Below, in pieces: positions 32,491 through 40,786 of a stretch of DNA of 64,000 nucleotides (positions within the stretch are counted from its first letter, which is position 1; the number at the start of each line of letters is the position of its first letter). A program made the translations under genes and the position numbers. The stretch comes from SG-bin9 sp049323835. GTDB lineage: Bacteria; Pseudomonadota; Alphaproteobacteria; Rhizobiales; Xanthobacteraceae. The stretch is from NCBI GenBank assembly GCA_049323835.1, contig JBMOOJ010000093.1:1-64000 (forward strand), written 5' to 3'. The notes beneath the pieces are model-generated. The model ran no database searches. It was not told the origin of the DNA and saw nothing but the letters and a program-made list of their open reading frames with translations.

Positions 32491-35367
32491 TTAGCTCGCC
32501 GCTTCAAGCCGTTCGTCGCTCAGCATGCGCAGCGCCGTGTCGGCGTCCATCGGCTCGCCGAACGCGAAGCCCTGGCCGAATTCGCAGCCCATCTGCGACA
32601 GCTCGACCGCATCCGAGTCGGTTTCGACGCCCTCGGCGACGACGTCCATGCCGAGATCATGCGCCATCGCAACGATCGATTTCAGGATCACCGGGCGTGT
32701 GCCGCGGCTGGTGGTGCGCACGAACGACTGGTCGATCTTGATGGTGTCGAACGGGAAGCGCTGGAGATAGGCGAGCGAGGAATGGCCAGTGCCGAAATCA
32801 TCCAGCGACAGGCCGACGCCGAGCTCCTGAATCCGCTGCAGCATCTGTGCCGCATGCTCAGGGTTTTCCATCACCAGCGATTCGGTGAGTTCGAGCTTCA
32901 GCGTGCCCTTGGCGATCGCCGAGCGCGACAGCACGCTGCGCACATCGTGGATAAGATCATGCCGCAACAATTGGCGTGACGACACGTTGACGCTACAGAA
33001 CACCGGCTCGCGCAGGCGCACGCTGCGTTGCCATGCCGCGAGCTGCTTCGCTGCCTGATCCATCACAAACAGGCCGAGATCGACGATCAGGCCGATCTCT
33101 TCGGCGATGGCGATGAATTCGGTTGGCGCCATGCGGCCGAGCTTCGGGTGGTCCCAGCGTGCCAGCGCCTCGAAGCCTGCGACCGAGCGATCGTGCAGCC
33201 GCACGATCGGTTGATAGAGCAATGTGATTTCCTTGCGCTCGATCGCGCGGCGCAGTTCGGATTCGAGCGTCAGGCGGTCGGTTTTCCGCGCGCGCATCGC
33301 CGGCTTGTAGACGTCGATCCGGTCGCCGCCGATGCGCTTGGAATGATACATCGCAAGCTCGGCGTCCTTGATGATCTCGTCGGTGAGCTGTGTCTGCGGA
33401 TCGCTGAGCGCGAGGCCGATCGATGCGGTCAGGAAGATCTCGCGCTCGTTGAACGCGATCGGCGCGCGGATGGTCTTGCGGATGGTTTCGGCGAAGGCGG
33501 TGATGCGGGCGGGGTCCTGTTCGGAGAGCAGGATCAGGCCGAACTGATCGCCTGCGAGACGGGCGAGCGTATCCTGCGGCTTCAGGATGCGGGTGAGGCG
33601 TCGCGCCAGCGTCAGCAGGATCGAGTCGCCGACTGCGATGCCGACCGAGTCGTTCACCTGCTTGAAGCGGTCGAGGTCGATCACCATCACCGTCGGGCGC
33701 AGGCTGGGGGTCGTCTTGGCGAATGTGGCGACTGCGTTGAGGCGATCGATGAACAGCTTGCGGTTCGGCAGGCTGGTCAGGTTGTCGTGCACGGAGTCGT
33801 GCAGCATCCGCTCCTCGGCGTTACGCACGTCGGTGACGTCGGTGAGCGTGCCGACGACGCGCGCGACTTCGCCGTCGGAGCCGACTACCGGACGCGCCTT
33901 CAGCGCGAACCACATGAAGTGGCCGTCCGGCGTGCGCAGGCGGAAGTCCTGCACGAGGCGGCCACGGCGCTGGTCGAGCACGCTGTCGAGCGCGGCACGG
34001 AAGCGATCCTGATCGAGCGGATGCAGGATTTCGAGCCACGTTGCGGCCGGGCCTTCGAGCGTGCCGCGCTTCAGCCCGAGCAGACTTTCCGTCTCGGGGC
34101 TGGTGAACACCTTGTCGGCGGAGACGTCCCAGTCCCAGATCAGATCGCCGGAGCCCGTCAGCGCCAGCGCGCGCCGCTCGACGTCGGAGACGATGCCCTG
34201 TGTCGCGCCGCCGCCAGCGAATGCATGCTGCATGACCGTAAAGCCGATCAGCATGACGATCAGCACGAGGCCGCCGAGCAGCGCCGGCCCGACGATATCG
34301 TTGGTGACCGAGCCCGCAACCGTCATGCCGGCGGCGATCACCCACACCAGCAGCAGGAACCAGGTCGGGATCAGCAGCACCGCGCGGTCGAAGCCGTGCG
34401 TCGAGAGGTAGACGATCAGCGCGAAGCCGAACACCGCGATCAGCGCCAGCGACATGCGCGCGATGCCGGAGGCCACGGCCGGATCGACCAGCGCCAGCGC
34501 GACCAGCGAGCCGAGAAAGATCAGCCAGCCCATGGTGATGTGCGAGTAGCGCACGTGCCAGCGCGAGAGGTTGAGGTAGGCGAACAGGAACACCAGCAGT
34601 GTGGCGGCAAGGATCGCTTCACCCGACGCGCGCCAGACGCGCTCGGCGCCCGACGACATGTCGAGTACCTTGCCCCAGAAGCCGAAGTCGACGCCGATAT
34701 AGACCAGCACGGACCACGCGAGCGCCGCGGCGGCCGGGAACATGATGCTGCCCTTCACCACGAACAGGATCGTCAGCACCAGCGCGAGCAAGCCTGAGAT
34801 GCCGATGACGATGCCGTGGTAGAGCGTGAACGAGTTGACCTTGTCCTTGTAGGCCTCCGGCTCCCACAAATAGAGCTGCGGCAGCTTGTCGGTGCGCAGT
34901 TCGACGACAAAAGTAATGACGGCGCCGGGGTCGAGCGTGACGCGGAAGACGTCGGCGGTGGCGCTGTCCTGTCGCTCGGGGCGATCGCCGGTCGAGGGGG
35001 TGATGGTTGAGATGCGCGAAAGACCGAGATCGGGCCACAGCAGTCCGGACGAGACGATGCGGTAGTGCGGCGCGACGATCAGGCGGTCGAGCTGGTCGTC
35101 GGTGTTGTTGGCGAGCGCGAATACCACCCAGTTGAGGCCGCCTTCGCGCGCCCGCACTTCGATGCGGCGGACGATGCCATCGGTGCCGGGAGCGGTCGAA
35201 ACCTGGATGCGGTCGGTATCGCTGCGCTGGAATTCGAGAATGCCGGTGAGGTCGATCGCGGGCGCATCGCTACGGACGCTGACGGCATCGACTGCCTGCG
35301 CGGGGCGCGAAGCAGCAACAGCCATCAGGCTCAGCGCGACCAGCGCGAAGCACCTCATCCACCGCAA
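32491..35367 (-). CDS. membrane PAS-GGDEF-EAL protein, likely c-di-GMP phosphodiesterase
   Basis: The 958-residue protein has a signal peptide, a periplasmic domain (about 26-175), seven or so membrane helices (185-395), a PAS domain with PAC-like end (410-530), a GGDEF domain (530-695) and an EAL domain (705-955). The GGDEF signature is AGDQF (RLAGDQFGLIL), so cyclase activity is unlikely, while the EAL side keeps EALARW, SLDDFGTGHSSLAYL and VVAEGVET, so hydrolysis of c-di-GMP is expected. The layout is like 7TM-DISM sensors. The sensed ligand is unknown. It stops 16 bases after the converging ogt gene. Confidence 0.93.
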   Translation of the reverse strand: MRWMRCFALVALSLMAVAASRPAQAVDAVSVRSDAPAIDLTGILEFQRSDTDRIQVSTAPGTDGIVRRIEVRAREGGLNWVVFALANNTDDQLDRLIVAPHYRIVSSGLLWPDLGLSRISTITPSTGDRPERQDSATADVFRVTLDPGAVITFVVELRTDKLPQLYLWEPEAYKDKVNSFTLYHGIVIGISGLLALVLTILFVVKGSIMFPAAAALAWSVLVYIGVDFGFWGKVLDMSSGAERVWRASGEAILAATLLVFLFAYLNLSRWHVRYSHITMGWLIFLGSLVALALVDPAVASGIARMSLALIAVFGFALIVYLSTHGFDRAVLLIPTWFLLLVWVIAAGMTVAGSVTNDIVGPALLGGLVLIVMLIGFTVMQHAFAGGGATQGIVSDVERRALALTGSGDLIWDWDVSADKVFTSPETESLLGLKRGTLEGPAATWLEILHPLDQDRFRAALDSVLDQRRGRLVQDFRLRTPDGHFMWFALKARPVVGSDGEVARVVGTLTDVTDVRNAEERMLHDSVHDNLTSLPNRKLFIDRLNAVATFAKTTPSLRPTVMVIDLDRFKQVNDSVGIAVGDSILLTLARRLTRILKPQDTLARLAGDQFGLILLSEQDPARITAFAETIRKTIRAPIAFNEREIFLTASIGLALSDPQTQLTDEIIKDAELAMYHSKRIGGDRIDVYKPAMRARKTDRLTLESELRRAIERKEITLLYQPIVRLHDRSVAGFEALARWDHPKLGRMAPTEFIAIAEEIGLIVDLGLFVMDQAAKQLAAWQRSVRLREPVFCSVNVSSRQLLRHDLIHDVRSVLSRSAIAKGTLKLELTESLVMENPEHAAQMLQRIQELGVGLSLDDFGTGHSSLAYLQRFPFDTIKIDQSFVRTTSRGTRPVILKSIVAMAHDLGMDVVAEGVETDSDAVELSQMGCEFGQGFAFGEPMDADTALRMLSDERLEAAS

Positions 35368-35483
35368 TTGACCAATCTCCGCGCACCGCAGTTCCGGCCC
35401 TGCCCGGGACCCGGCTCAACTGCGGATAAATGCCACAAAATGTAAGGGAAATCAAAGCGGTTAGCTTGGTTTCCCACCCCCGT

Positions 35484-36488
35484 TCAGGAGGCTACAAGCA
35501 GCACAATCTTGCCAACATGATGGCTCGTTTCCATGCGGGCGTGGGCCTCGGAGGCTTTCTCGAGCGGGAATTTGCTGTCGATCAAGGGCTTTACCTTGCC
35601 GGCGCTGAGCAGGGGCAGGACTTTGGCCTCGATTGCGGCGACCATGTCCCCCTTGTCGGCATTGGAGCGCGGGCGCAGCGTCGAGCCGGTGTGATGCAGC
35701 CGCTTCATCATCACCTTGCGGAAATCGACGTTGGCCTTGGGCCCGTTCAGGAATGCGATCTGCACGATACGGCCCTCAACGGCGGCCACATCGTAGTTCT
35801 TCTCGATATAGTCGCCGCCGACCATGTCGAGGATCACGTCGGCGCCCTTGCCGCCGGTTGCAGCCATCGTTTCCTTCACCCAGTCTTCGGTCTTGTAATT
35901 GATCGCCTTGTCGGCGCCGAGCTTGAGGCAGGCATCGATTTTGTCCTGCGAGCCGACGGTCGTGATCACCTTCGCGCCGAACGCCTTGCCGAGCTGGATC
36001 GCCATCGTGCCGATGCCGGATGAGCCGCCGTGAATGAGCAGCGTCTCGCCGCTCTTCAACTGGCCGCGCTCGAACACGTTGTGCCACACCGTCATCAGCG
36101 TTTCCGGAATGGCGCCGGCCTCGATCATCGAGAAGCCTTGCGGAATCGGCATCGGATGCGTTTCGTGCGCGACGCAATATTCAGCGTAGCCGCCGCCCGC
36201 GGTGAGCGTCATCACCTTGTCGCCGATCTTGAGGCGCTTCGCATCTGCGCCCATCGCGACGACTTCGCCGGCGATCTCGAGGCCGGGCAGATCGCTCGCG
36301 CCCGGAGGCACCGGATATTGCCCGAGCCGCTGGAGCACGTCGGGACGATTGACGCCCGCGACCTCCACCTTGATCAGCACCTCATTCGGCCCGGGCACCG
36401 GCACCGGCCGCTCGATTGGAACCAGCACTTCGGGGCCGCCAGGTTTGGAAATGCCGACGGCTTTCATTTGCTGAGGCAGCTTGGTCAT
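35484..36488 (-). CDS. NAD(P)H:quinone oxidoreductase (PIG3/QOR branch)
   Basis: The 334-residue protein belongs to the medium-chain dehydrogenase/reductase family, PIG3-like quinone oxidoreductases. It has EVLIKVEVAGVNRPDVLQR, LPGLEIAGEVVAMG and the NADPH-binding LLIHGGSSGIGTMAIQLGKA. The catalytic-zinc ligands of alcohol dehydrogenases are absent, as expected for QOR. It probably reduces quinones or other carbonyls in the cytosol. It is divergent from the DUF1192 gene. Confidence 0.9.
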   Translation of the reverse strand: MTKLPQQMKAVGISKPGGPEVLVPIERPVPVPGPNEVLIKVEVAGVNRPDVLQRLGQYPVPPGASDLPGLEIAGEVVAMGADAKRLKIGDKVMTLTAGGGYAEYCVAHETHPMPIPQGFSMIEAGAIPETLMTVWHNVFERGQLKSGETLLIHGGSSGIGTMAIQLGKAFGAKVITTVGSQDKIDACLKLGADKAINYKTEDWVKETMAATGGKGADVILDMVGGDYIEKNYDVAAVEGRIVQIAFLNGPKANVDFRKVMMKRLHHTGSTLRPRSNADKGDMVAAIEAKVLPLLSAGKVKPLIDSKFPLEKASEAHARMETSHHVGKIVLLVAS

Positions 36489-36618
36489 GGTGCGTCTCTT
36501 GCGTTGTTCGAACGGTGATCGGCTTTGAAGGGCTGGCAGGTGTGTAGTCTATTTTCCGGTCGAGTGGGAAGCGGATCGCCGCTAAAACCGGCTGTACCGA
36601 TTGATGGCGGGGATGCAA

Positions 36619-36810
36619 ATGGCAAGCGATGACGATGACAGGCCGCGGCGAAAGGTGACCCACGAGATCGGTCAGGATCTCTCCGAATTGTCGGTTGAGG
36701 AGATCGGCGAACGCATTCTGCTGCTCAGCGGCGAGATCGAGCGGCTACGCATGGCGGAGACGAAGAAGCGGGCGACGCGCGACGCGGCCAGCAATTTCTT
36801 CAAATCGTGA
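36619..36810 (+). CDS. DUF1192 family protein
   Basis: A 63-residue acidic-then-helical protein matching DUF1192 (DDDDRPRRKVTHEIGQDLSELSVEEIGERI). It is a small cytosolic protein of unknown function, widespread in alphaproteobacteria. The ATG at 36619 gives the usual family start (MASDDDD); ATGs at 36604 and 36613 are in frame but lack support. Confidence 0.85.
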   Translation: MASDDDDRPRRKVTHEIGQDLSELSVEEIGERILLLSGEIERLRMAETKKRATRDAASNFFKS

Positions 36811-36904
36811 ATGAACAGGTGCAGAACGGTTTCCAGATGCCGTCAAATGCAAACAAGTGCTGAACGGAACCGTTCATTTACGATCAATTAAGCCTTCTCG
36901 ATTA

Positions 36905-37009
36905 TGACTTGAGTGTCCAACGTTTGGACACCGAGTGGCTCCTGTCACTCTGTTTGACGCCTCCCTGTTATAAACTTTCAAAGCCGCCGGAAACGGCGGC
37001 TCTTTTTTT
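36905..37009 (+). ncRNA. candidate small RNA or structured 3'-UTR upstream of rcdA
   Basis: In the 366-base gap between DUF1192 and rcdA the plus strand shows a perfect hairpin (GTGTCCAA/TTGGACAC, 36913-36931), a second stem (GAGTG/CACTC, 36933-36950), a single-stranded segment holding CCTCCC (36960-36965) and an intrinsic terminator. CCUCCC is complementary to Shine-Dalgarno sequences and is a hallmark of several alphaproteobacterial trans-acting small RNAs. No clear promoter was found, so it may instead be the 3' end of the DUF1192 transcript. Confidence 0.4.
36982..37009 (+). terminator. intrinsic terminator, GAAA tetraloop and T7 run
   Basis: AGCCGCCG pairs with CGGCGGCT around GAAA, followed by seven T residues. 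It is a textbook rho-independent terminator, 172 bases after the DUF1192 stop. Confidence 0.88.
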
Positions 37010-37176
37010 GCCTTTTTGCGTTTATTTGCAGTCAGCGTCGGATTTTCGTCATTCGCCGACGACCACAACATCCCGCTGGAAACCATATCGCGGCTTTGCC
37101 GGCCGCTCCGGCTGGACTCTCGGCCGCACTCGCGCAATGATTTGTTCATCATATTGAGTAGCGTGAGGCGTTAACC

Positions 37177-37695
37177 ATGTCTGATCAATCGCGTGGCGAG
37201 ATCGGCCTTGTTCAGTTCAGCGAACGGCTAACCGGCTCGGCGGCGTTCGGAACGTTATTCCGGGAAGGCATGGACCTTGTCGAGGAAACCGCCGCCTATC
37301 TCGACGGCGCGGGCCGCAAGGAAGCCAAGGCGCTCGATCGCAGCGTCAGTCTCACCTACGCGACCGAAAGCATGCGTCTCACCACGCGCCTGATGCAGCT
37401 CGCATCGTGGCTGCTGTTGCATCGCGCCGTTCGTGAAGGCGAGATGACACTCGTTCAGGCCAACCGCGAAAAGACCAAGGTGAAGCTCACGGCAGCCGAT
37501 CCCGGTCCGGCCGATCTGATCGAGAAACTTCCCGTGCAGCTTCAGGAACTGATTGCGCGCTCGATGACGCTCCAGGCCAAGGTGCGTCGCCTCGACGCCA
37601 CCATGCATGCAGCGGCGCCGGCGCAGCCCTCGATCGGCAATCCGCTGGTACCGCAGCTCAACCGTCTCAAGGCGGCGTTCGAGCGGCAAGGATAG
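37177..37695 (+). CDS. rcdA: RcdA-like protease adaptor (DUF1465)
   Basis: The 172-residue all-helical protein matches DUF1465, the family of Caulobacter RcdA, an adaptor that helps ClpXP degrade the cell-cycle regulator CtrA. Landmarks: QFSERLTGSAAFGTLFREGM, SLTYATESMRLTTRLMQLASWLLLHRAV and a Leu/Ile-rich C-terminal helix. The tail after residue 150 is less conserved. The ATG follows a GAGG RBS and overlaps TTAACCAT, a CtrA half-site-like sequence. Family membership is firm; the adaptor role is by homology. Confidence 0.85.
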   Translation: MSDQSRGEIGLVQFSERLTGSAAFGTLFREGMDLVEETAAYLDGAGRKEAKALDRSVSLTYATESMRLTTRLMQLASWLLLHRAVREGEMTLVQANREKTKVKLTAADPGPADLIEKLPVQLQELIARSMTLQAKVRRLDATMHAAAPAQPSIGNPLVPQLNRLKAAFERQG

Positions 37696-37741
37696 TTCTG
37701 GCCCGGACACCGCGCTGCGCTTCGTTCGGGTAATCCAAACA

Positions 37742-37770
37742 AAAACGCCCCGCTTGAAGCGGGGCGTTTT
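37742..37770. terminator. bidirectional terminator between rcdA and rpmE
   Basis: A perfect palindromic stem AAAACGCCCCGCTT/AAGCGGGGCGTTTT with A and T runs on both flanks lies between the converging stops at 37695 and 37792, so it can end transcripts from either side. Confidence 0.9.
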
Positions 37771-37791
37771 GCATGGAAACGCGATTGCGGA

Positions 37792-38019
37792 TCAATCCTT
37801 CTTGAGGAAGCCCGAGAACTTTTTCTGGAAACGCGAGACGCGGCCGCCGCGATCGAGGATCTGCTGGGTGCCGCCGGTCCAGGCCGGGTGCGACTTCGAG
37901 TCGATGTCGAGGTTCAGGGTGTCGCCTTCCTTGCCCCAGGTGGAGCGGGTCAGGTACTCGGTGCCGTCGGTCATGACGACCTTAATCGTATGATAATTCG
38001 GGTGAATTTCAGGCTTCAT
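37792..38019 (-). CDS. rpmE: 50S ribosomal protein L31 (zinc-free form)
   Basis: The 75-residue L31 has HPNYHTIKVVMTDGTEYLTRSTW and SKSHPAWTGGTQQILD. The zinc-binding cysteines are absent, so this is the C-minus type. It is a single gene with its own terminator; an upstream A/T-rich spacer precedes the divergent ABC exporter gene. Confidence 0.95.
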   Translation of the reverse strand: MKPEIHPNYHTIKVVMTDGTEYLTRSTWGKEGDTLNLDIDSKSHPAWTGGTQQILDRGGRVSRFQKKFSGFLKKD

Positions 38020-38194
38020 GACAACACCTTGAGGCCGGCTCGCGCCGCGAAAACCGCCAAATTGGGGGAATTTGGCCGGTCTATAACGCAGGGCCGCCCG
38101 GGATACAAGATGTTACGGCAATCTCGGGGCATCGACGATTGCCAGCGCCCGGCCCGCGCCATATGGGATGCGGGCGCAGAGCTGAAGGATGACG

Positions 38195-40057
38195 ATGACC
38201 CGCTTGGAACGGCTGGACGGAGAGGGGCGGGGAACGAGCCCCGTGCCGCCGCATGAGACGCCAGCGCTGGTCGGGCTCGCGGCCGGCGACCGCGCGCTCG
38301 ACGACCAGCGCTCCGGCCGCAAGCGCCTGCGGCCGCTGCTCGGCCTCCTGCCATATCTTCTGAACTATCGCGGCCGTGCATTGCTGGCGCTGGTGGCGCT
38401 GGTCGTCGCCGCGGTGACGACGCTGGTCGTGCCGGTCGCCGTGCGGCGGATGATCGACCTCGGCTTCAGCCCCGAAGGCATCGCGCTGGTGAACAGCTAT
38501 TTCAGCGTGATGCTTGCAGTCGTCGCCGTGCTCGCCGGAGCGAGCGCATTGCGTTACTACCTCGTGATGACGATCGGCGAGCGTATCGTCGCCGATCTGC
38601 GCCGCGACGTGTTCGCGCATCTCACGACCCTGTCGCCGTCGTTCTTCGATGCGGCACGCAGCGGCGAACTGGTGTCGCGGCTCACTGCCGACACCACGCA
38701 GATCAAGTCGGCGGCCGGTGCGTCGGTCTCGGTGGCGCTGCGCAACTTCGTGCTGTTCGTCGGCGCCACGGTGATGATGGTGGTGACGAGCCCGCGGCTC
38801 TCCGGTTTCGTGCTGGTTGCGATTCCGCTGATCGTGCTGCCGCTGATCGCTTTCGGCCGCTGGGTGCGGCGGCTGGCGCGCGGTGCGCAGGACACGCTCG
38901 CCGATGCATCGGCCTATGCATCAGAACTGATCGGCGCGATGCGCAGCGTGCAGGCATTCACCAACGAGCGATTGGCGAGTGCGCGTTACGGCAACGAGGT
39001 TGAGCGCGCGTATGACGCCGCGCAGGGCTCGATCCGTGCGCGCGGCATCCTGACGGCCGTCATCATCTTCATCGTGTTCGCGAGCGTGGTCGGCATTCTC
39101 TGGATCGGCTCCTACGACGTGCTGACCGGCCAGATGTCGGCGGGCCGTCTCGGCCAGTTCATTCTCTATGCGGTGTTTGCCGCCGCCGCGCTCGGCCAGC
39201 TCAGCGAAGTGTGGGGCGAACTCTCGGCGGCCTCCGGCGCGGCCGAGCGGCTGTTCGAAATCCTGCATGTGAAGCCGGACATTGCCGCGCCCGCGTCGCC
39301 GCGCCCGCTGCCGCAGCCGCCGCGCGGCGATGTTGAACTGCGCGACGTGCGCTTCGCCTATCCGGCGCGGCCGCAAACGGCGGCAATCGACGGCGTGTCG
39401 TTTTCCGTGAAGGCGGGCGAGAAGGTCGCGATCGTCGGCCCCTCCGGCGCCGGCAAGAGCACGCTCTTTCACCTGCTCCTGCGTTACTACGATCCGGCAA
39501 GCGGCGTCATTGCCGTCGATGGCGTGCCGGTGCGTGAGGCCGATCCGCGTGAGGTGCGTGCGCGCATCGCGCTGGTGCCGCAGGATTCGGTGGTGTTCGC
39601 GGCGAGTGCGCGCGAAAACATCCGCTTCGGCCGTCCCGATGCATCCGATGCCGAAGTCGAGAAGGCGGCGCAGCTTGCGCATGCGACCGAATTCGTCACG
39701 CGGTTGCCGCAGGGCTTCGACACGCAGCTCGGTGAGCGCGGCGTGACGCTCTCCGGCGGCCAGCGCCAGCGCATTGCGATTGCCCGAGCGATCCTGCGCG
39801 ACGCGCCGCTGCTGCTGCTGGACGAGGCGACGTCATCGCTCGATGCAGAAAGCGAAACGCTGGTGCAGACGGCGCTGGAAGAGCTGATGCGTCACCGCAC
39901 CACGCTCGTCATCGCACACCGGCTTGCCACCGTTCTGTCCTGCGACCGCATCCTGGTGATGGAGCAGGGCAGGATCGTCGAGGAAGGCACGCATGCATCG
40001 CTCGTCGCCGCGAATGGCCTCTACGCGCGGCTGGCGAAACTGCAGTTCCACGCCTGA
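38195..40057 (+). CDS. ABC exporter with fused membrane and ATPase domains (MsbA-like)
   Basis: The 620-residue half-transporter has an N-terminal tail of about 50 residues, six membrane helices (about 50-330) and an ATPase domain with Walker A GPSGAGKST (near 415), signature LSGGQRQR (near 519) and Walker B LLLLDEAT. It should dimerise and export a lipid or hydrophobic compound; the substrate is unknown. The start at 38195 has GAAGGA at the right distance, better than the ATG at 38189. It converges with an NTF2-like gene. Confidence 0.92.
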   Translation: MTRLERLDGEGRGTSPVPPHETPALVGLAAGDRALDDQRSGRKRLRPLLGLLPYLLNYRGRALLALVALVVAAVTTLVVPVAVRRMIDLGFSPEGIALVNSYFSVMLAVVAVLAGASALRYYLVMTIGERIVADLRRDVFAHLTTLSPSFFDAARSGELVSRLTADTTQIKSAAGASVSVALRNFVLFVGATVMMVVTSPRLSGFVLVAIPLIVLPLIAFGRWVRRLARGAQDTLADASAYASELIGAMRSVQAFTNERLASARYGNEVERAYDAAQGSIRARGILTAVIIFIVFASVVGILWIGSYDVLTGQMSAGRLGQFILYAVFAAAALGQLSEVWGELSAASGAAERLFEILHVKPDIAAPASPRPLPQPPRGDVELRDVRFAYPARPQTAAIDGVSFSVKAGEKVAIVGPSGAGKSTLFHLLLRYYDPASGVIAVDGVPVREADPREVRARIALVPQDSVVFAASARENIRFGRPDASDAEVEKAAQLAHATEFVTRLPQGFDTQLGERGVTLSGGQRQRIAIARAILRDAPLLLLDEATSSLDAESETLVQTALEELMRHRTTLVIAHRLATVLSCDRILVMEQGRIVEEGTHASLVAANGLYARLAKLQFHA

Positions 40058-40071
40058 GCGGCGATCCACCG

Positions 40072-40482
40072 TCAATCGGCGAGAAACGAGTCCACGAGCG
40101 CGCGATCGCCGTCATAGACCCAGCATTCGTGCAGCTTGCCGTCCTTGATCGTGTAGACCAGCACGCGCTCAAGCTCGGCCTTTCGTCCGTCGCGGTCGAA
40201 GGATTCCCGCGCGATGACTGTCGCGCGCTCCGGTCCGGCCATCACATCAATAATGCCGAGCAGCTTGCGGCCGGTCCGCTGGCTGAATTTCGCAAGGGCC
40301 GTCAGTGCGGCCGCCTTGCCCACATGATCGCCCGTAAACGGGTTGTTGCCGAAATAATGCAGCGTGAACTCGTCGTGATAGCAGGCGGCGAGAGCGGCGC
40401 GGTCGCCTGCAAGCCATGCGGCGGCATAACGTTCGGCGACGGCGAGGTTGGTGGCTTGCCGGTTTGATGCTTCGGGATTCAT
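40072..40482 (-). CDS. SnoaL-like/NTF2-fold protein
   Basis: The 136-residue protein has the SnoaL-like pocket pattern: AERYAAAWLAGDRAALAACYHDEFTLHYFG and ERVLVYTIKDGKLHECWVYD. It is a ketosteroid-isomerase-like fold of unknown substrate. It is unrelated in detail to the similar-sized protein at 30774. It follows the OmpA-like gene on the same strand after a repeat element and converges with the ABC exporter gene. Confidence 0.82.
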   Translation of the reverse strand: MNPEASNRQATNLAVAERYAAAWLAGDRAALAACYHDEFTLHYFGNNPFTGDHVGKAAALTALAKFSQRTGRKLLGIIDVMAGPERATVIARESFDRDGRKAELERVLVYTIKDGKLHECWVYDGDRALVDSFLAD

Positions 40483-40611
40483 GGTCGCTGTCCTCTCACA
40501 ACCGGCCTCATGCTGGTGGCGACCAGCACTACGGCAATCGGATGCGCGAAATTGTCAGCAGATTTGAGGTGATGAGAGCGCTGCATGTTGTGATGGAAAC
40601 GAGACGCCAAT

Positions 40612-40757
40612 TCTCCCTCCCCCTGAAAGGGGGAGGGTTGGGGTGGGGGTCTTATGAAGACAACGTCGGAGTCCGACAAAGACAACGACCCCCTCCCGCC
40701 ACGCCTTCGCTCGTTGAGCGCCGGCGGGCGACCTCCCCTTTCAGGGGGAGGTAAGCG
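40612..40757. repeat. intergenic palindromic repeat (CCCTCCCCC family)
   Basis: CCTCCCCCTGAAAGGGGGAGG is a hairpin at the left end (about 40616-40637), GTGGGGGT and ACCCCCTC pair across the middle, and CCTCCCCTTTCAGGGGGAGG is the hairpin at the right end. The whole is a long imperfect palindrome, similar to the element at 28187. It separates the OmpA-like gene from the NTF2-like gene downstream. Confidence 0.72.
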
Positions 40758-40786
40758 CACCCGATTCCAAGTAAAATTGAAATGCT

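Noticed and set aside
33028..34797. Plus-strand frame of 589 codons opposite the GGDEF/EAL gene
   Set aside because: Shadow with repetitive Arg/Gln/His/Asp-rich composition and no domain.
36866..36891. GGAAC at 36866 as a sigma-EcfG promoter for the candidate small RNA
   Set aside because: No GTT occurs at the required spacing of 16-17 bases.
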